From Magnetococcales bacterium (GTDB lineage: Bacteria > Pseudomonadota > Magnetococcia > Magnetococcales > DC0425bin3), in contig JADGCO010000003.1 of the NCBI GenBank assembly GCA_015228935.1, positions 36,987 through 100,986 of the forward strand: a stretch of DNA of 64,000 nt, read 5' to 3'. Positions 9,728 through 18,167 of the stretch are shown one piece after another (position 1 is the stretch's first letter; every line of letters starts with the position of its first letter). The notes under the pieces are model-generated. The model worked only from the letters and a program-made list of their open reading frames with translations, was not told where the DNA came from and ran no database searches. Position numbers and translations under genes: made by a program.

Positions 9728-10894
9728 CTGCTGCGACGTTCCTGACACGGTATGGACACCCTGCCCGGCAAGACCTGCCAGTAACCGCTGCAACGCTCCT
9801 GACACGGTGTGGATGTCCTGCTCGGTAAGAAAAGAATGAAATGGCAAGCCCAGGGGGGTCAGGTTGTCTGTCACCGGCAACCGGTCATCTCCGCAAGGAC
9901 CTGATCGCTCGACCTTTGCAAACTGGCGATGACCGTGCAAAGGCGGCAAATACCAGTGACGTGTTTCGATGCCTGCCTGTGCCAGGGTTTCTGCATGTTG
10001 ACGACTATCGCCCGGCAGTTGCACCGACAAAACGCTCGGAGGCATATCCGGCGAAAAAGGCTGATACTGGACTCCTCTCAAACCTTTCAGTTCGACCTGA
10101 TAGAGCGTCCATACCCTGCGAAAAGCATTGAGAATCGTCGGCCAACGTGCCAGTTGGGCCAGCCCGACCGCTGCGGCATATTCACTTAATTTTGCATTGG
10201 TTCCACCAGAACAAACAATCTCGCCCTGGTTGAAACCGAAATTACTCATGCGACGGACACGCTCCGCCAATTCGGGATCGCCGGTAGCAAAGATTCCCCC
10301 CTCACCAATTCCCAGGGGTTTGGTGGCATGCAGACTGTATATAGCATGGGTCAGAGACCCAATGCGCTGATGTCCGAGCGCCGCCGCCGCATCCATCAAC
10401 ACAGGCACGCCGGTCTCCCGGGTAAACTGGTCCCACTCGTGGACGGGCAGTGGCAAACCAAAAGCCGCGACAGGCAAAATCAGCCCGAACCTCCGATAAC
10501 GTCCTGCAACTGTGGCTATTTCCGGCGTGAGTGTCCAGGTCGAAGGATTGACATCACTCAATACCGGTAACAATCCGCAACGTAGTACCGCCAAAATAGT
10601 GGCCGGAAAAGTAAACGACGGCAATAGAACCGGCGTGCCTGAAGGAATACCGATGGCCGTAATCCCCAATTCCAGGGCAAGGGTGCCGGATGAGAGGGCA
10701 ACACAGTTTCCTCCCCTCTCCCCAGCTCCCGTCATGATTGATAAATCATGTTCATACTCCTCCAGAAGAGGGCCAAAATTGGTGTACCAATTCGTTTGCT
10801 GCATGCATTCAAGATGGGGTTGCAACTCCACGAAGGAGGGCTGGTTTGGAACAAGGCAGCGAATCATGAAATCGTTCTTGAAAGCGGGATTCAT
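9704..10894 (-). CDS. DegT/DnrJ/EryC1-family PLP aminotransferase
   Basis: This 396-residue protein has the fold-type I sugar aminotransferase pattern. The N-terminal substrate loop NWYTNFGPL, the PLP phosphate segment SSGTLALEL, LLPSFTFPAT, the Asp of LMDAAAALG that pairs with the pyridine nitrogen, and the Schiff-base lysine in LHATKPLGIGEGG are all visible. Family members aminate keto-sugars of nucleotide-activated sugars for LPS, capsule or flagellin glycans. It lies 22 bp downstream of the GT2 gene on the same strand, forming a two-gene operon. The start at MNPAFKNDF is uncertain, because ATG 10867 (MIRCL) is possible. The C-terminus is extended by a duplicated segment (HTVSG...LLAG twice) that pushes the gene into the BKACE stop codon. 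Confidence 0.85.
   Translation of the reverse strand: MNPAFKNDFMIRCLVPNQPSFVELQPHLECMQQTNWYTNFGPLLEEYEHDLSIMTGAGERGGNCVALSSGTLALELGITAIGIPSGTPVLLPSFTFPATILAVLRCGLLPVLSDVNPSTWTLTPEIATVAGRYRRFGLILPVAAFGLPLPVHEWDQFTRETGVPVLMDAAAALGHQRIGSLTHAIYSLHATKPLGIGEGGIFATGDPELAERVRRMSNFGFNQGEIVCSGGTNAKLSEYAAAVGLAQLARWPTILNAFRRVWTLYQVELKGLRGVQYQPFSPDMPPSVLSVQLPGDSRQHAETLAQAGIETRHWYLPPLHGHRQFAKVERSGPCGDDRLPVTDNLTPLGLPFHSFLTEQDIHTVSGALQRLLAGLAGQGVHTVSGTSQQLLAGQSQ
9724..9830. repeat. 57-bp-period tandem duplication at the DegT 3' end
   Basis: Positions 9724-9773 and 9781-9830 are about 80% identical, with a 57-bp period. Nearly all differences are transitions. The duplication is in frame in DegT (19 codons) and also contains the BKACE stop codon. 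Confidence 0.85.
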
Positions 10895-10916
10895 AAAAAT
10901 ACCGGACTGAATCTCA

Positions 10917-11864
10917 TCAGCGATTATAAAAAACCATCACACTACAATTACACAATCTATTCCTTATTATTTTCCACAATAATTTCAAATAAAACATCGG
11001 CGCATTTGCCACCATGCTCAACAAAATATATGCTTGGCTCAAACCAGATTCGTCAACTTTACGTTGCCAATTCCTGAATTGGTTCCAATCTTTGTTTATT
11101 ATAGCATTAAAAAACACGCTTTTTAAATATTTAACCATATATTGACGCAAAATTTGTCGATTCGCACCTGCTTTTTCAGCCAACATAACCGATTTCCAAT
11201 ATAGCTCCTTGACTTTTTTTGGTTCTCTGAGTTGTATCGATGTCAAAGAGTGTCGATATGCTACCAAAGAACGGCTAATATAACCGATAGTTCCATGACT
11301 TGCCAGTAAAATATTACGATGATAATCAAACAATATATCTGTTTGCAAAAAAGAACTTTTACAACGATTCCTGTACATCACCGAACTGGCATTTAAGAAA
11401 TCACCTTCCTTTACCAAAAAATCCAAATCAAATCGTGGAGGAATATTCCCATTAAACTTCCCAGACAATTCGCCAGAATCACTGATCACAATAGCATTTG
11501 TATACACAGCAACACATTCTTCATTCAAACCCAGAAAATCCAACTGGTATGCCAATTTCCCCGGGAACCAGAAATCATCACCATCCATGAACGCAATAAA
11601 ATCACCAGTTGTTCTTCTGATGAGACTTTGATAGTTTTTTGTCGATCCGATATTTTTTTCTTGAAACACTGGATAAATCAAATCTGGAAATTTTTGTGCA
11701 TAATCTGCAATAATTTCCCTGGAGCGATCCGATGAACAATCATCGCCGACAAACACCTCAAGATCGGCCTGAACCTGCTGACCAACAACACTGGAGAGAC
11801 AGTCACCTATATATTTTTCATGGTTATAGCAGAGAATACAAACCGAAATTTTCAATACACTCAT
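10917..11864 (-). CDS. Family 2 glycosyltransferase
   Basis: This is a GT-A fold glycosyltransferase of about 315 residues. The N-terminal block ISVCILCYNHEKYI, the nucleotide-binding motif VGDDCSSDRSREII and the metal-binding motif FMDGDDFWFPGK are typical of GT2. No membrane helix is evident, so it should act at the inner face of the membrane in surface glycan assembly. The preferred start is ATG 11864 (MSVLKIS); an upstream TTG at 11882 is also in frame, and a Shine-Dalgarno sequence does not decide between them. The gene is clearly more AT-rich than its neighbours, which suggests recent acquisition. It precedes the DegT aminotransferase by 22 bp. Confidence 0.85.
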   Translation of the reverse strand: MSVLKISVCILCYNHEKYIGDCLSSVVGQQVQADLEVFVGDDCSSDRSREIIADYAQKFPDLIYPVFQEKNIGSTKNYQSLIRRTTGDFIAFMDGDDFWFPGKLAYQLDFLGLNEECVAVYTNAIVISDSGELSGKFNGNIPPRFDLDFLVKEGDFLNASSVMYRNRCKSSFLQTDILFDYHRNILLASHGTIGYISRSLVAYRHSLTSIQLREPKKVKELYWKSVMLAEKAGANRQILRQYMVKYLKSVFFNAIINKDWNQFRNWQRKVDESGLSQAYILLSMVANAPMFYLKLLWKIIRNRLCNCSVMVFYNR

Positions 11865-12318
11865 CCCTCGCGCACAAAGCAAAACGTTTCATCACGTCTG
11901 ATACCTTATCCATAACTTGCCTGACAGAAGACATTCTGTTCAGACACGGAATCGAGGTGCGAATTTGACCAAATCGGTTTTTTTCCTCCGTCTTTTCTGC
12001 GCCAAGAATGATTCAGCCAATAAAGAGCCATAGCTCCGATGACCTGCGCCCAAATTCTGCGAAAGCGGAACCTGGGCCATTCGGAAACGGCTTCTCCATG
12101 CCCAGATTGTCCCGGATTTCACCTCTCCAGTCCACCAAAATCCGCAAGGATGCCCCACCGCGATGCCCGGAATCGGGTCGGACGAGTCAACACGGAAGAA
12201 AATTCTCTGAGAATAATTTTTACGAAATCTTTACAAAAAGAAGAATTTCCGACTCTCCATCAGTGGCCGGGAAGTGCTGAATGGGAGAAGTAACATGATG
12301 CGATCCAACACGTTCCAT
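11865..12318. other. Intergenic stretch without recognised gene
   Basis: This 454-bp region lies between the GT2 start and the Rpn-family gene end. Short open frames exist on both strands (a 72-codon one on minus at 11940-12158), but none has a recognisable motif or ribosome binding site. I see no RNA gene or mobile-element end in it. Confidence 0.4.
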
Positions 12319-13293
12319 CTAAGTCGTTCCGCTTGTCGTCTCGTCACCAAAAACGTCGTTCAGTGAACGAGCATCAATCGCCCGGTCTATCCACGCATCC
12401 AGAGTATCGAGACTGGCAGCGTGAACTTTTGGCTCAACCCAACCGGGCAGGTCAAGAAAACGACGTCGAAAGATTCGAAGCAGAACACTGGATTTTTCTT
12501 CTTGGCGGCCTTCTTCCTTGCCTCTCTTATGGCCAATCCGCTCCACGCTTGTAATATAAGGCATTTCCTTGTTCTCCTCAAAGTTGGATAGATTTACCCA
12601 GAATTGGTTGTCCAACTCTTCTGGCAGGCTCAGCACCCAGTCGATAAATCGAAAGAGATCAACGATCTGTTGGCGGCTGAAACCACGCTCGTACAACATG
12701 CGCGTGATGCGCATTTTTTGCTGAAATCGTTCCGTCGGTTGGTTTTTGGTCTGTTTGCCGGTCAGATGTGCCAAAATGACGATGGCAAACGGATTGGTGG
12801 ACGACTCCAAGAGATCCAATCTGGACAGATAATCCAGCAATTTGATGGCATTGAACTGGAAACTGAGCTTTGATCCCCAGATCTGGTAACCAAACGCCGA
12901 TGGCCGCCAGGCACCTTCTTCGTCAGCGAGAACGGCCAAGCTGACCACAGGTCTTTTATAGAGGTCGAATGCCCGATACTGACAGGTGAACATCCGCTCT
13001 TCAAAATGCGGATCGCGATTTCCCTGGACTTCGACATGGATCAGTACCCAGAGTTCATCACCGTCGAGCAGCCAGACCTTGACCAGTAGATCAACACGAC
13101 GATTGCCGGACTCCGCCTCCCGCGTGATCCGGTCCAACTCCTTGTCCAGAAATTCCGGGGCACACTGCCAGTCGATACCAGCATGTGCCTCTGGCAGGAA
13201 AAACTCCAGAAAATCCTTCAAATATATCCTCAGGATCTCTTTCCACGGGGAGTCATACTCGGTAGGTTGACTCTGCTTGTCGTGATCAATCAT
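12319..13293 (-). CDS. Rpn-family PD-(D/E)XK nuclease (transposase-like)
   Basis: This 324-residue protein resembles the Rpn/DUF4351-type recombination-promoting nuclease family often annotated as putative transposase. The nuclease core is readable as RRVDLLVKVWLLD followed by LWVLIHVEVQG, which supplies the Asp and the Glu-x-Gln of the PD-(D/E)XK site. The middle contains the family feature FAIVILAHLTGKQTK. The C-terminus has a charged stretch (GHKRGKEEGRQEEKSS) followed by a helical RRFLDLPGWVE segment, as in DUF4351-bearing members. Rpn proteins in E. coli promote RecA-independent recombination. No terminal inverted repeats or target-site duplication were seen, so I do not call an insertion sequence. 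Confidence 0.8.
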   Translation of the reverse strand: MIDHDKQSQPTEYDSPWKEILRIYLKDFLEFFLPEAHAGIDWQCAPEFLDKELDRITREAESGNRRVDLLVKVWLLDGDELWVLIHVEVQGNRDPHFEERMFTCQYRAFDLYKRPVVSLAVLADEEGAWRPSAFGYQIWGSKLSFQFNAIKLLDYLSRLDLLESSTNPFAIVILAHLTGKQTKNQPTERFQQKMRITRMLYERGFSRQQIVDLFRFIDWVLSLPEELDNQFWVNLSNFEENKEMPYITSVERIGHKRGKEEGRQEEKSSVLLRIFRRRFLDLPGWVEPKVHAASLDTLDAWIDRAIDARSLNDVFGDETTSGTT

Positions 13294-13382
13294 CTAAACG
13301 TCCCCCACTATCACTAAACTATAATAAACTTTGAAATTGCAAGTGAAAGAGTGAGTTCGACCTGGTGTATTCCAAACGACCA

Positions 13383-13404
13383 CGGCCACCCCGAGAGGTG
13401 GCCG
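13383..13404 (-). terminator. Hairpin downstream of tRNA-Lys
   Basis: An 8-bp perfect GC-rich stem (13383-13390 with 13397-13404) and a 6-nt loop lie 32 bp past the tRNA 3' end. The following bases are only moderately U-rich, so it may be a weak intrinsic terminator or a processing barrier. Confidence 0.5.
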
Positions 13405-13435
13405 CAGAAGATGAAAAGTCATAGTAAAATCAAAA

Positions 13436-13511
<76 letters not shown>

Positions 13512-13533
13512 GGAGTTCACCAGTGAGTCGTGG

Positions 13534-13562
13534 ATTATCCACCCATTGGCCCCGGAGGTCAA
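13534..13562 (-). promoter_or_regulatory. Sigma70-like promoter of tRNA-Lys
   Basis: TTGACC (13557-13562) and GATAAT (13534-13539) on the minus strand are 17 bp apart. Both match consensus at 5 of 6 positions. Transcription would begin about 15 bp before the mature tRNA 5' end at 13511. Confidence 0.75.
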
Positions 13563-13591
13563 GTCCCGGAACCCATGCAAACCCCCTGCAC

Positions 13592-13981
13592 TTAATTTTT
13601 TCTGTTTTTCTGTTGTTCCGCCACCTCTTTTTTGATGGCGGCCATATCCAATTCGAGAACTTTGTTGACCAGATCGGTCAGGGCGGATTCGGGAATCAGG
13701 CCGGGCTGGGAAAAAATGATGATTTTTTCCCGAAAAATCATGAGGGTCGGAATGGATTGAATGTGAAAATGAGAGGCAAGATCTTGTTCTTGATCGGTAT
13801 TAACCTTGGCAAACACCACATTGGGAAATTGTTCGGACACTTTTTCAAAGATTGGCCCGAAGGTTTTGCATGGCCCGCACCAGGATGCCCAGAAATCAAT
13901 AAAAACAGTATCATTTCCATCAACGAGTGCATCAAAATTGTGCTGGGTCATTTCCACGGTCGCCACGCTGATATCCTCCAT
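13592..13981 (-). CDS. Thioredoxin-like protein
   Basis: This is a thioredoxin-fold protein of 129 residues. It has the active site WASWCGPCK (Cys35, Cys38), DFWASW before it, and the cis-proline loop IQSIPTLMIF. It should reduce disulfides in the cytoplasm, since no signal peptide is present. It differs from classical thioredoxin by about 20 extra C-terminal residues rich in Lys, Glu and Gln. An in-frame GTG at 14014 would add 11 residues. ATG 13981 gives an N-terminus matching the fold and is preferred, although no strong ribosome binding site is seen. It is transcribed toward the tRNA-Lys promoter. Confidence 0.85.
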   Translation of the reverse strand: MEDISVATVEMTQHNFDALVDGNDTVFIDFWASWCGPCKTFGPIFEKVSEQFPNVVFAKVNTDQEQDLASHFHIQSIPTLMIFREKIIIFSQPGLIPESALTDLVNKVLELDMAAIKKEVAEQQKNRKN

Positions 13982-14047
13982 TGTTTTTGAAAATAATTCG
14001 TAACTATTCAGCACCCTTTCAAGAAAAGCCTGAATATGAAAGCCTTT

Positions 14048-14125
14048 ATCAGGGCTTCGCCCCGAACCCCACCAGGACTCCGTCCTGGACCTGCCAGGGA
14101 GCCAGCCCCCTGGACCCCGATTCGT
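14048..14125. repeat. REP-like cluster of small palindromes
   Basis: Three compact palindromes lie in a row: GGGCTTCGCCC (14052-14062), CCAGGAC/GTCCTGG (14072-14088) and CCAGGG/CCCTGG (14094-14113). The block resembles dispersed REP-type intergenic elements built from GGGCTTCGCCCC and CCAGG motifs in many GC-rich genomes. It sits between two minus-strand genes and may also help end lpxB transcription. Confidence 0.55.
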
Positions 14126-14184
14126 TGCCGGATGATGAACAGTTACAAAAATTCAGCCAAATTTCACCTGAGGATAGGGCACTT

Positions 14185-14308
14185 TTCCAGAATGTCAATC
14201 AACTCTTTTCAATATCCTCTGCTGTAAAAAAATCGGCGACGACGTTTCCAGAAAGTCAATCAACTTTTTTTTTCAATGTTCTCTGCCGTAAAAAATCGGC
14301 GACGACGT
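14185..14308. repeat. Tandem duplication at the lpxB 3' end
   Basis: Positions 14185-14245 and 14246-14308 are adjacent, highly similar copies of about 62 bp. They differ by scattered substitutions and small T/A-run length changes. The right copy encodes the last residues and stop of LpxB. The left copy is a displaced former end lying just downstream of the stop. Confidence 0.9.
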
Positions 14309-15407
14309 GGGCGGCTCCATGTACCGGGGGTGCAAGGTGGGTATGCAGGATACCCAAATCGTGGCGCATCTGCTGGTTGGCTCGGGGATCCGTAAGGAGT
14401 TTCAGAAGATCGTCTGCCAGACGTTCCGGATTGGCGTCATCTTGAATACGTTCAGGGACCACGGCATATCCAGCCACCAGATTGGCCAGTGAGATAAATG
14501 GAACCTGGATGACATGCCGGCCAATTTCATAGGTAAGACGGTTGACGCGATACACCACGACCATGGGGGTTTGCAGGAGGGCGGCCTCCAGGGTGGCCGT
14601 TCCGGATGCCACCAGGGCCACATCGGCGGCGACCAGAAGATCGTGGGTCATTCCCTGCCGGATGGTAAGAGTCAACTGCGTGGCAGCCGGCCAGTATTGC
14701 TGGATGGTTTCCCGGGTCAGGGTCTCTGCCAGGGCCAATGCGAATCGACAGTGCGGTTGGGCAAGAGAGACCCTGTGACAGGCTTGCGCCATGACCGGCA
14801 ACAACCGGGTAATCTCACTGCTGCGACTGCCGGGCAACAACGTGACCAGGAGCTGGTTTGGCGTGATGCCCAGTTCCTGGCGAATGACGTCGCGTGGGCG
14901 ATGGTTCCGAATCTGATCGACCAGGGGATGTCCCACAAAGGTCACAGGCAACCCGGTTTTTGCATAATATTGTGGTTCAAAGGGAAACAGAACGAGGAGA
15001 TGATCCACCAGACGGGCAATGCGCCACACCCGTTGGCGTCGCCAGGCCCAAACCTGGGGCGACACGTAGTGGATGACTGGGATGCCCAGTCGTTTGGCGC
15101 GACCGGCCAGCAAAAAATTGAAATCGGGAAGATCAATGGTCAGGAGCAGATCGGGTTTTTCCTGGTGCAGCAGGTTGACCAGATAGCTGAAAACCTGATG
15201 CAGCCGTGGCAAGCGCCGGACCACTTCCACCAGGCCGATGACCGACAGATCATTGACATCAAAGGGACCTTGCAATCCCTGAAGGCGCATGCGCGACCCG
15301 CCGACGCCGAGGGCCACAAGCCTGGGAAACTGTTGCCGCAGGCCGGCCAGCAGATTTGCTCCCAGCAAATCTCCGGAGGCTTCTCCTGCCACCAGAACGA
15401 TTTTCAC
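14256..15407 (-). CDS. lpxB: Lipid-A-disaccharide synthase
   Basis: LpxB is a GT19 glycosyltransferase that joins UDP-2,3-diacylglucosamine and lipid X to form the lipid A disaccharide at the inner membrane. The 383-residue length is normal. Signature blocks are LVAGEASGDLLGANL at the N-terminus, LTIDLPDFNF, HYVSPQVWAWR, FVGHPLVD and LPGSRSSEI. A GTG start overlaps the stop of the Gfo/Idh gene (GTGA), so it is coupled as the last gene of the long operon. The final dozen codons lie within a tandem duplication and end KKKVD after a poly-A run. Confidence 0.95.
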   Translation of the reverse strand: MKIVLVAGEASGDLLGANLLAGLRQQFPRLVALGVGGSRMRLQGLQGPFDVNDLSVIGLVEVVRRLPRLHQVFSYLVNLLHQEKPDLLLTIDLPDFNFLLAGRAKRLGIPVIHYVSPQVWAWRRQRVWRIARLVDHLLVLFPFEPQYYAKTGLPVTFVGHPLVDQIRNHRPRDVIRQELGITPNQLLVTLLPGSRSSEITRLLPVMAQACHRVSLAQPHCRFALALAETLTRETIQQYWPAATQLTLTIRQGMTHDLLVAADVALVASGTATLEAALLQTPMVVVYRVNRLTYEIGRHVIQVPFISLANLVAGYAVVPERIQDDANPERLADDLLKLLTDPRANQQMRHDLGILHTHLAPPVHGAAHVVADFLRQRTLKKKVD

Positions 15408-16420
15408 CGGTGACCATCCGCAGTCGTTTTGGCAAGGATCCTCTCACGAATTGCCATGACCACCTGAAGCGCTTTGCGGCCCTCACGACCGGAGACCAGG
15501 GGAGGCTGCTTCAGACGAACAGCGTTGCAAAATGCCCGAATTTCCGCCTCCAGGGTGTCGTGGTCCTGAAAGGACAACGGCTCGGCAACGACCGCTTCAC
15601 CGCTCTTTTCATCCAGAAGCTCGGCAGGAGGACGGCGACGGGCAATGTGAACATTTTTGCTGATGAAATCCAGGGAGATGCAGGCATCATCCTGCAAAAT
15701 CTGCATGCACCGGGTCGCCGTCGGCGAGACCCGGGAAGCCATGACATGGGCCGTCGCTCCATTGGCAAACTGCAAATGGGCCTGGGCCAGGTCGATATGC
15801 CGGGTCACGAGCGCCTGGCCATCCGCTTCGATTCCGGTCACTTCGGCACCCACAAAATCCAGGATCAGGTCCACATCATGGATCATGAGATCCAGGACGA
15901 CATCCACATCCAGTGCCCGGTTTTTGAAGGGGGCCAGGCGTTGAGAGGTAATGTAACGGCACGGACGCAGCCGACCACTCTGCCGAAGGGCCATCACCGC
16001 CGGATGGAATCGCTTCAAATGTCCTACCTGAATGAGGCACCGGGTCTGGTCGGCGAGGCGGATCAGGGCATCGGCTTCGGCCAGGGTGGTCGTCATGGGT
16101 TTTTCCAGGAGTACATGAATCCCGGCCTTGAGGCAGGTCTCTGCCACGGAAAAATGGGCCAGGGTGGGCACGGCGATGGAAACCAGATCCACTTGATCCA
16201 GAATATTCCGGAAATCTTGCACATAAGGCACCTGCAAGGTTTCTCCGACCTGTTGCCCCCGCTCAGGATCGAGGTCGGCGACGGCCACCAGATCGACTCC
16301 CGGGATGTTCCGATATTTTTGGGCATGAAAGCGCCCCAGATAACCGGTGCCGATCACGGCGGCCCGTAATGTCATATCTGGAACGGAGGCGGGCGGCGGG
16401 TGCCCGGTGGGTGTGTTCAT
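15404..16420 (-). CDS. Gfo/Idh/MocA-family oxidoreductase in the lipid A operon
   Basis: This 338-residue NAD(P)-dependent sugar dehydrogenase-type enzyme has a Rossmann N-terminus (RAAVIGTGYLGRFHA), VADLDPERG, and the family EKP motif in LLEKPMTTTLAEAD. The catalytic-domain block DVVLDLMIHDVDL contains the usual His/Asp. It is embedded between lpxI and lpxB with 4-base overlaps on both sides, so a lipid A role is likely. GnnA, a member of this family encoded between lpxA and lpxB in Acidithiobacillus, oxidises UDP-GlcNAc at C3 before GnnB amination, giving amide-linked lipid A. That function here is inference. No gnnB-type gene is adjacent; a DegT gene lies about 5 kb away. Confidence 0.85.
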   Translation of the reverse strand: MNTPTGHPPPASVPDMTLRAAVIGTGYLGRFHAQKYRNIPGVDLVAVADLDPERGQQVGETLQVPYVQDFRNILDQVDLVSIAVPTLAHFSVAETCLKAGIHVLLEKPMTTTLAEADALIRLADQTRCLIQVGHLKRFHPAVMALRQSGRLRPCRYITSQRLAPFKNRALDVDVVLDLMIHDVDLILDFVGAEVTGIEADGQALVTRHIDLAQAHLQFANGATAHVMASRVSPTATRCMQILQDDACISLDFISKNVHIARRRPPAELLDEKSGEAVVAEPLSFQDHDTLEAEIRAFCNAVRLKQPPLVSGREGRKALQVVMAIRERILAKTTADGHR

Positions 16421-17421
16421 GGATTGTTTCCCGGAAAGTCATCCAGGGCTGGATGCATGGGTGCGACAGCGGCAATTTCGGCGTCGGTTGTGGCGACAAG
16501 AACCAGTTTGTGATGATTGGCTTTTTTCAAGGTGGTTTCGGGATCCAGGAGAATCACGCCGCCTGCCTCCACCACGAGAACCGGCAAACGGGCCGCCGCG
16601 AGGGTTGCCACGGTTCCGGGACCGATGGTGGGCAGATCCAGGCGCCGGTCCTGGGTCGGTTTGGAGACTTTGACGAGAATACCCTTTCCACCCGACAAAT
16701 GTCCGGCACGCTGAATCATGGCATCTGTTCCTTCCATGGCCTCGACGGCCACCACGGTTTTGTCACGTACCACGACACCCTGGCCAATATCGAGGCGTCC
16801 CAGGGCCTTGGCTGCCCGCCAACCAAAGGCGATGTCGTTCCACTGCGCCGGCGTGGGTGCCAAATGTGTCAACTGACCGGGTGGTGCGAGCAGTTCGGGG
16901 AGATAATCGGTCACGCCGCGAACCTTGAATCCCCTGGATTCCACCAGACCTGCCACGGCCCGCAGCAGCAAATCGTCATGCAAATGCCGCAACTGCGCCA
17001 CGAGTCGCACGGCCAACAGATCGGGCCGCACCTGCCATATGTTGGCCTTGGTGATGCCGCCGGCGAAGACCACCTCGTTCACCCGCTGGCGGGCCAGATA
17101 GTCCAGGATGCGGCCAAACTGCCCCAGGCGCACCCAGAGCAGATCCTCCACCAGATTGGCAAGATCCGGATCGGTCTCCTGGTGATGGGCCACAGCCACC
17201 AGGGAATACCGGCCTTCCTGGTGAATGGCCCTGGCAACGATCAGGGGCAACTGCCCGCTGCCGGCAACAAGACCTACACGAACTGCCGTGGAGACGTCAC
17301 CCTGTTTCAGAAGCCTGTCTCCTGAAGAAGTGGCTGTATGCGGGGGAAAATGGTTCACATGGGGCACAAGCGTCAGCGACAGATTCCCCGCTGGGTTGTC
17401 TGAAGAAACTCCAGGATCCAT
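16417..17421 (-). CDS. lpxI: UDP-2,3-diacylglucosamine pyrophosphatase LpxI
   Basis: LpxI (DUF1009) hydrolyses UDP-2,3-diacylglucosamine to lipid X and replaces LpxH in many non-gamma lineages. The core starts at VRVGLVAGSGQLPLI and includes FAGGITKANIW, GWRAAKALGRLDIGQGVVV, TDAMIQRAG, KVSKPTQDRRLDLPTIG and VVEAGGVILLD, all typical of the family. As called, the protein has 334 residues, about 50 more than usual at the N-terminus, and overlaps lpxA by 49 bp. The true start may be an internal GTG, and no Shine-Dalgarno sequence decides it. The gene overlaps the downstream Gfo/Idh start (ATGA). Confidence 0.88.
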   Translation of the reverse strand: MDPGVSSDNPAGNLSLTLVPHVNHFPPHTATSSGDRLLKQGDVSTAVRVGLVAGSGQLPLIVARAIHQEGRYSLVAVAHHQETDPDLANLVEDLLWVRLGQFGRILDYLARQRVNEVVFAGGITKANIWQVRPDLLAVRLVAQLRHLHDDLLLRAVAGLVESRGFKVRGVTDYLPELLAPPGQLTHLAPTPAQWNDIAFGWRAAKALGRLDIGQGVVVRDKTVVAVEAMEGTDAMIQRAGHLSGGKGILVKVSKPTQDRRLDLPTIGPGTVATLAAARLPVLVVEAGGVILLDPETTLKKANHHKLVLVATTDAEIAAVAPMHPALDDFPGNNP

Positions 17422-18167
17422 TGGACTTCAGGCAGGGAGGGATGTTGGCGTTCCAGCTCTTCCACGGCCTGTTCCAGACGCAGATTGGAGCGAAAGATGA
17501 TGCGGTGGGCATTGCGTATGGCTTTGATGGTTTCTTCGGAAAAGCGATGCCGCCGCAGGCCGACCACATTGACGCCAATGATTTTGGAGCGATTCCCGGC
17601 TGCGGAGGCAAAGGGGATGACATCCATGGAGACTGCCGAAGCACCACCGATGAAGGCATTGCGGCCCACACGGGCGTACTGGTGGATGGCGGTCAGACCG
17701 CCGATGACCGCATGATCCTGGATTTCCACATGTCCGGCGAGGGTTGCGCCATTGGCCATGATCACATTGTCCCCCACGCGGCAATCATGAGCCACATGGG
17801 AGTACGCCATGATCATGCAGCCATCGCCGACCCGGGTCAGACCGCCCCCTTCTTCCGTGCCACGGTGAATGGAAACATACTCACGGATGGAGCAGTTGCT
17901 GCCAATTTCCACGCAGGTTTCCTGGCCGGCATAATGGATATCCTGGGGTGGTTTACCCACCGAGGAAAAGCTGAAGATCCGACTGTTGTCGCCAATCGTG
18001 GTGCGTCCTTCAATGACGGCATGGGCATCCACTTCCACCCCATCGCCCAGGACCACGGTTGGTCCGATAACGGCATACGGTCCGATGCGGACATTGCGGC
18101 CCAGCTTGACGCCGGGATCGACGACGGCTGTTGGGTGAACGATCGGTGACTCACTCACCTGCCTCAC
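17373..18167 (-). CDS. lpxA: Acyl-ACP--UDP-N-acetylglucosamine O-acyltransferase
   Basis: LpxA carries out the first step of lipid A synthesis, transferring a 3-hydroxyacyl chain from ACP to the 3-position of UDP-GlcNAc. The 264-residue product is a left-handed beta-helix trimer subunit with many hexapeptide repeats. The catalytic histidine is in YSHVAHDCRVGD, and the C-terminal helical domain starts near GVNVVGLRRHRFS. Start GTG 18167 overlaps fabZ by 17 bp; a second in-frame GTG three codons later is possible. If the neighbouring Gfo/Idh gene is GnnA-like, this LpxA could use an amino-sugar acceptor, which cannot be decided from sequence alone. Confidence 0.95.
   Translation of the reverse strand: MRQVSESPIVHPTAVVDPGVKLGRNVRIGPYAVIGPTVVLGDGVEVDAHAVIEGRTTIGDNSRIFSFSSVGKPPQDIHYAGQETCVEIGSNCSIREYVSIHRGTEEGGGLTRVGDGCMIMAYSHVAHDCRVGDNVIMANGATLAGHVEIQDHAVIGGLTAIHQYARVGRNAFIGGASAVSMDVIPFASAAGNRSKIIGVNVVGLRRHRFSEETIKAIRNAHRIIFRSNLRLEQAVEELERQHPSLPEVQWILEFLQTTQRGICR

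Noticed and set aside
11940-12158. 72-codon minus-strand frame upstream of the GT2 gene
   Set aside because: No ribosome binding site, no recognisable motif, and overlapping frames of similar length on the other strand.
12319-13293. Complete insertion sequence around the Rpn-family gene
   Set aside because: No terminal inverted repeats or target-site duplication could be found; Rpn-type genes are often stand-alone.
13530-13542. GTGGATTATCCAC palindrome as an operator
   Set aside because: It overlaps the -10 box of the tRNA-Lys promoter and is short; the symmetry may be accidental.
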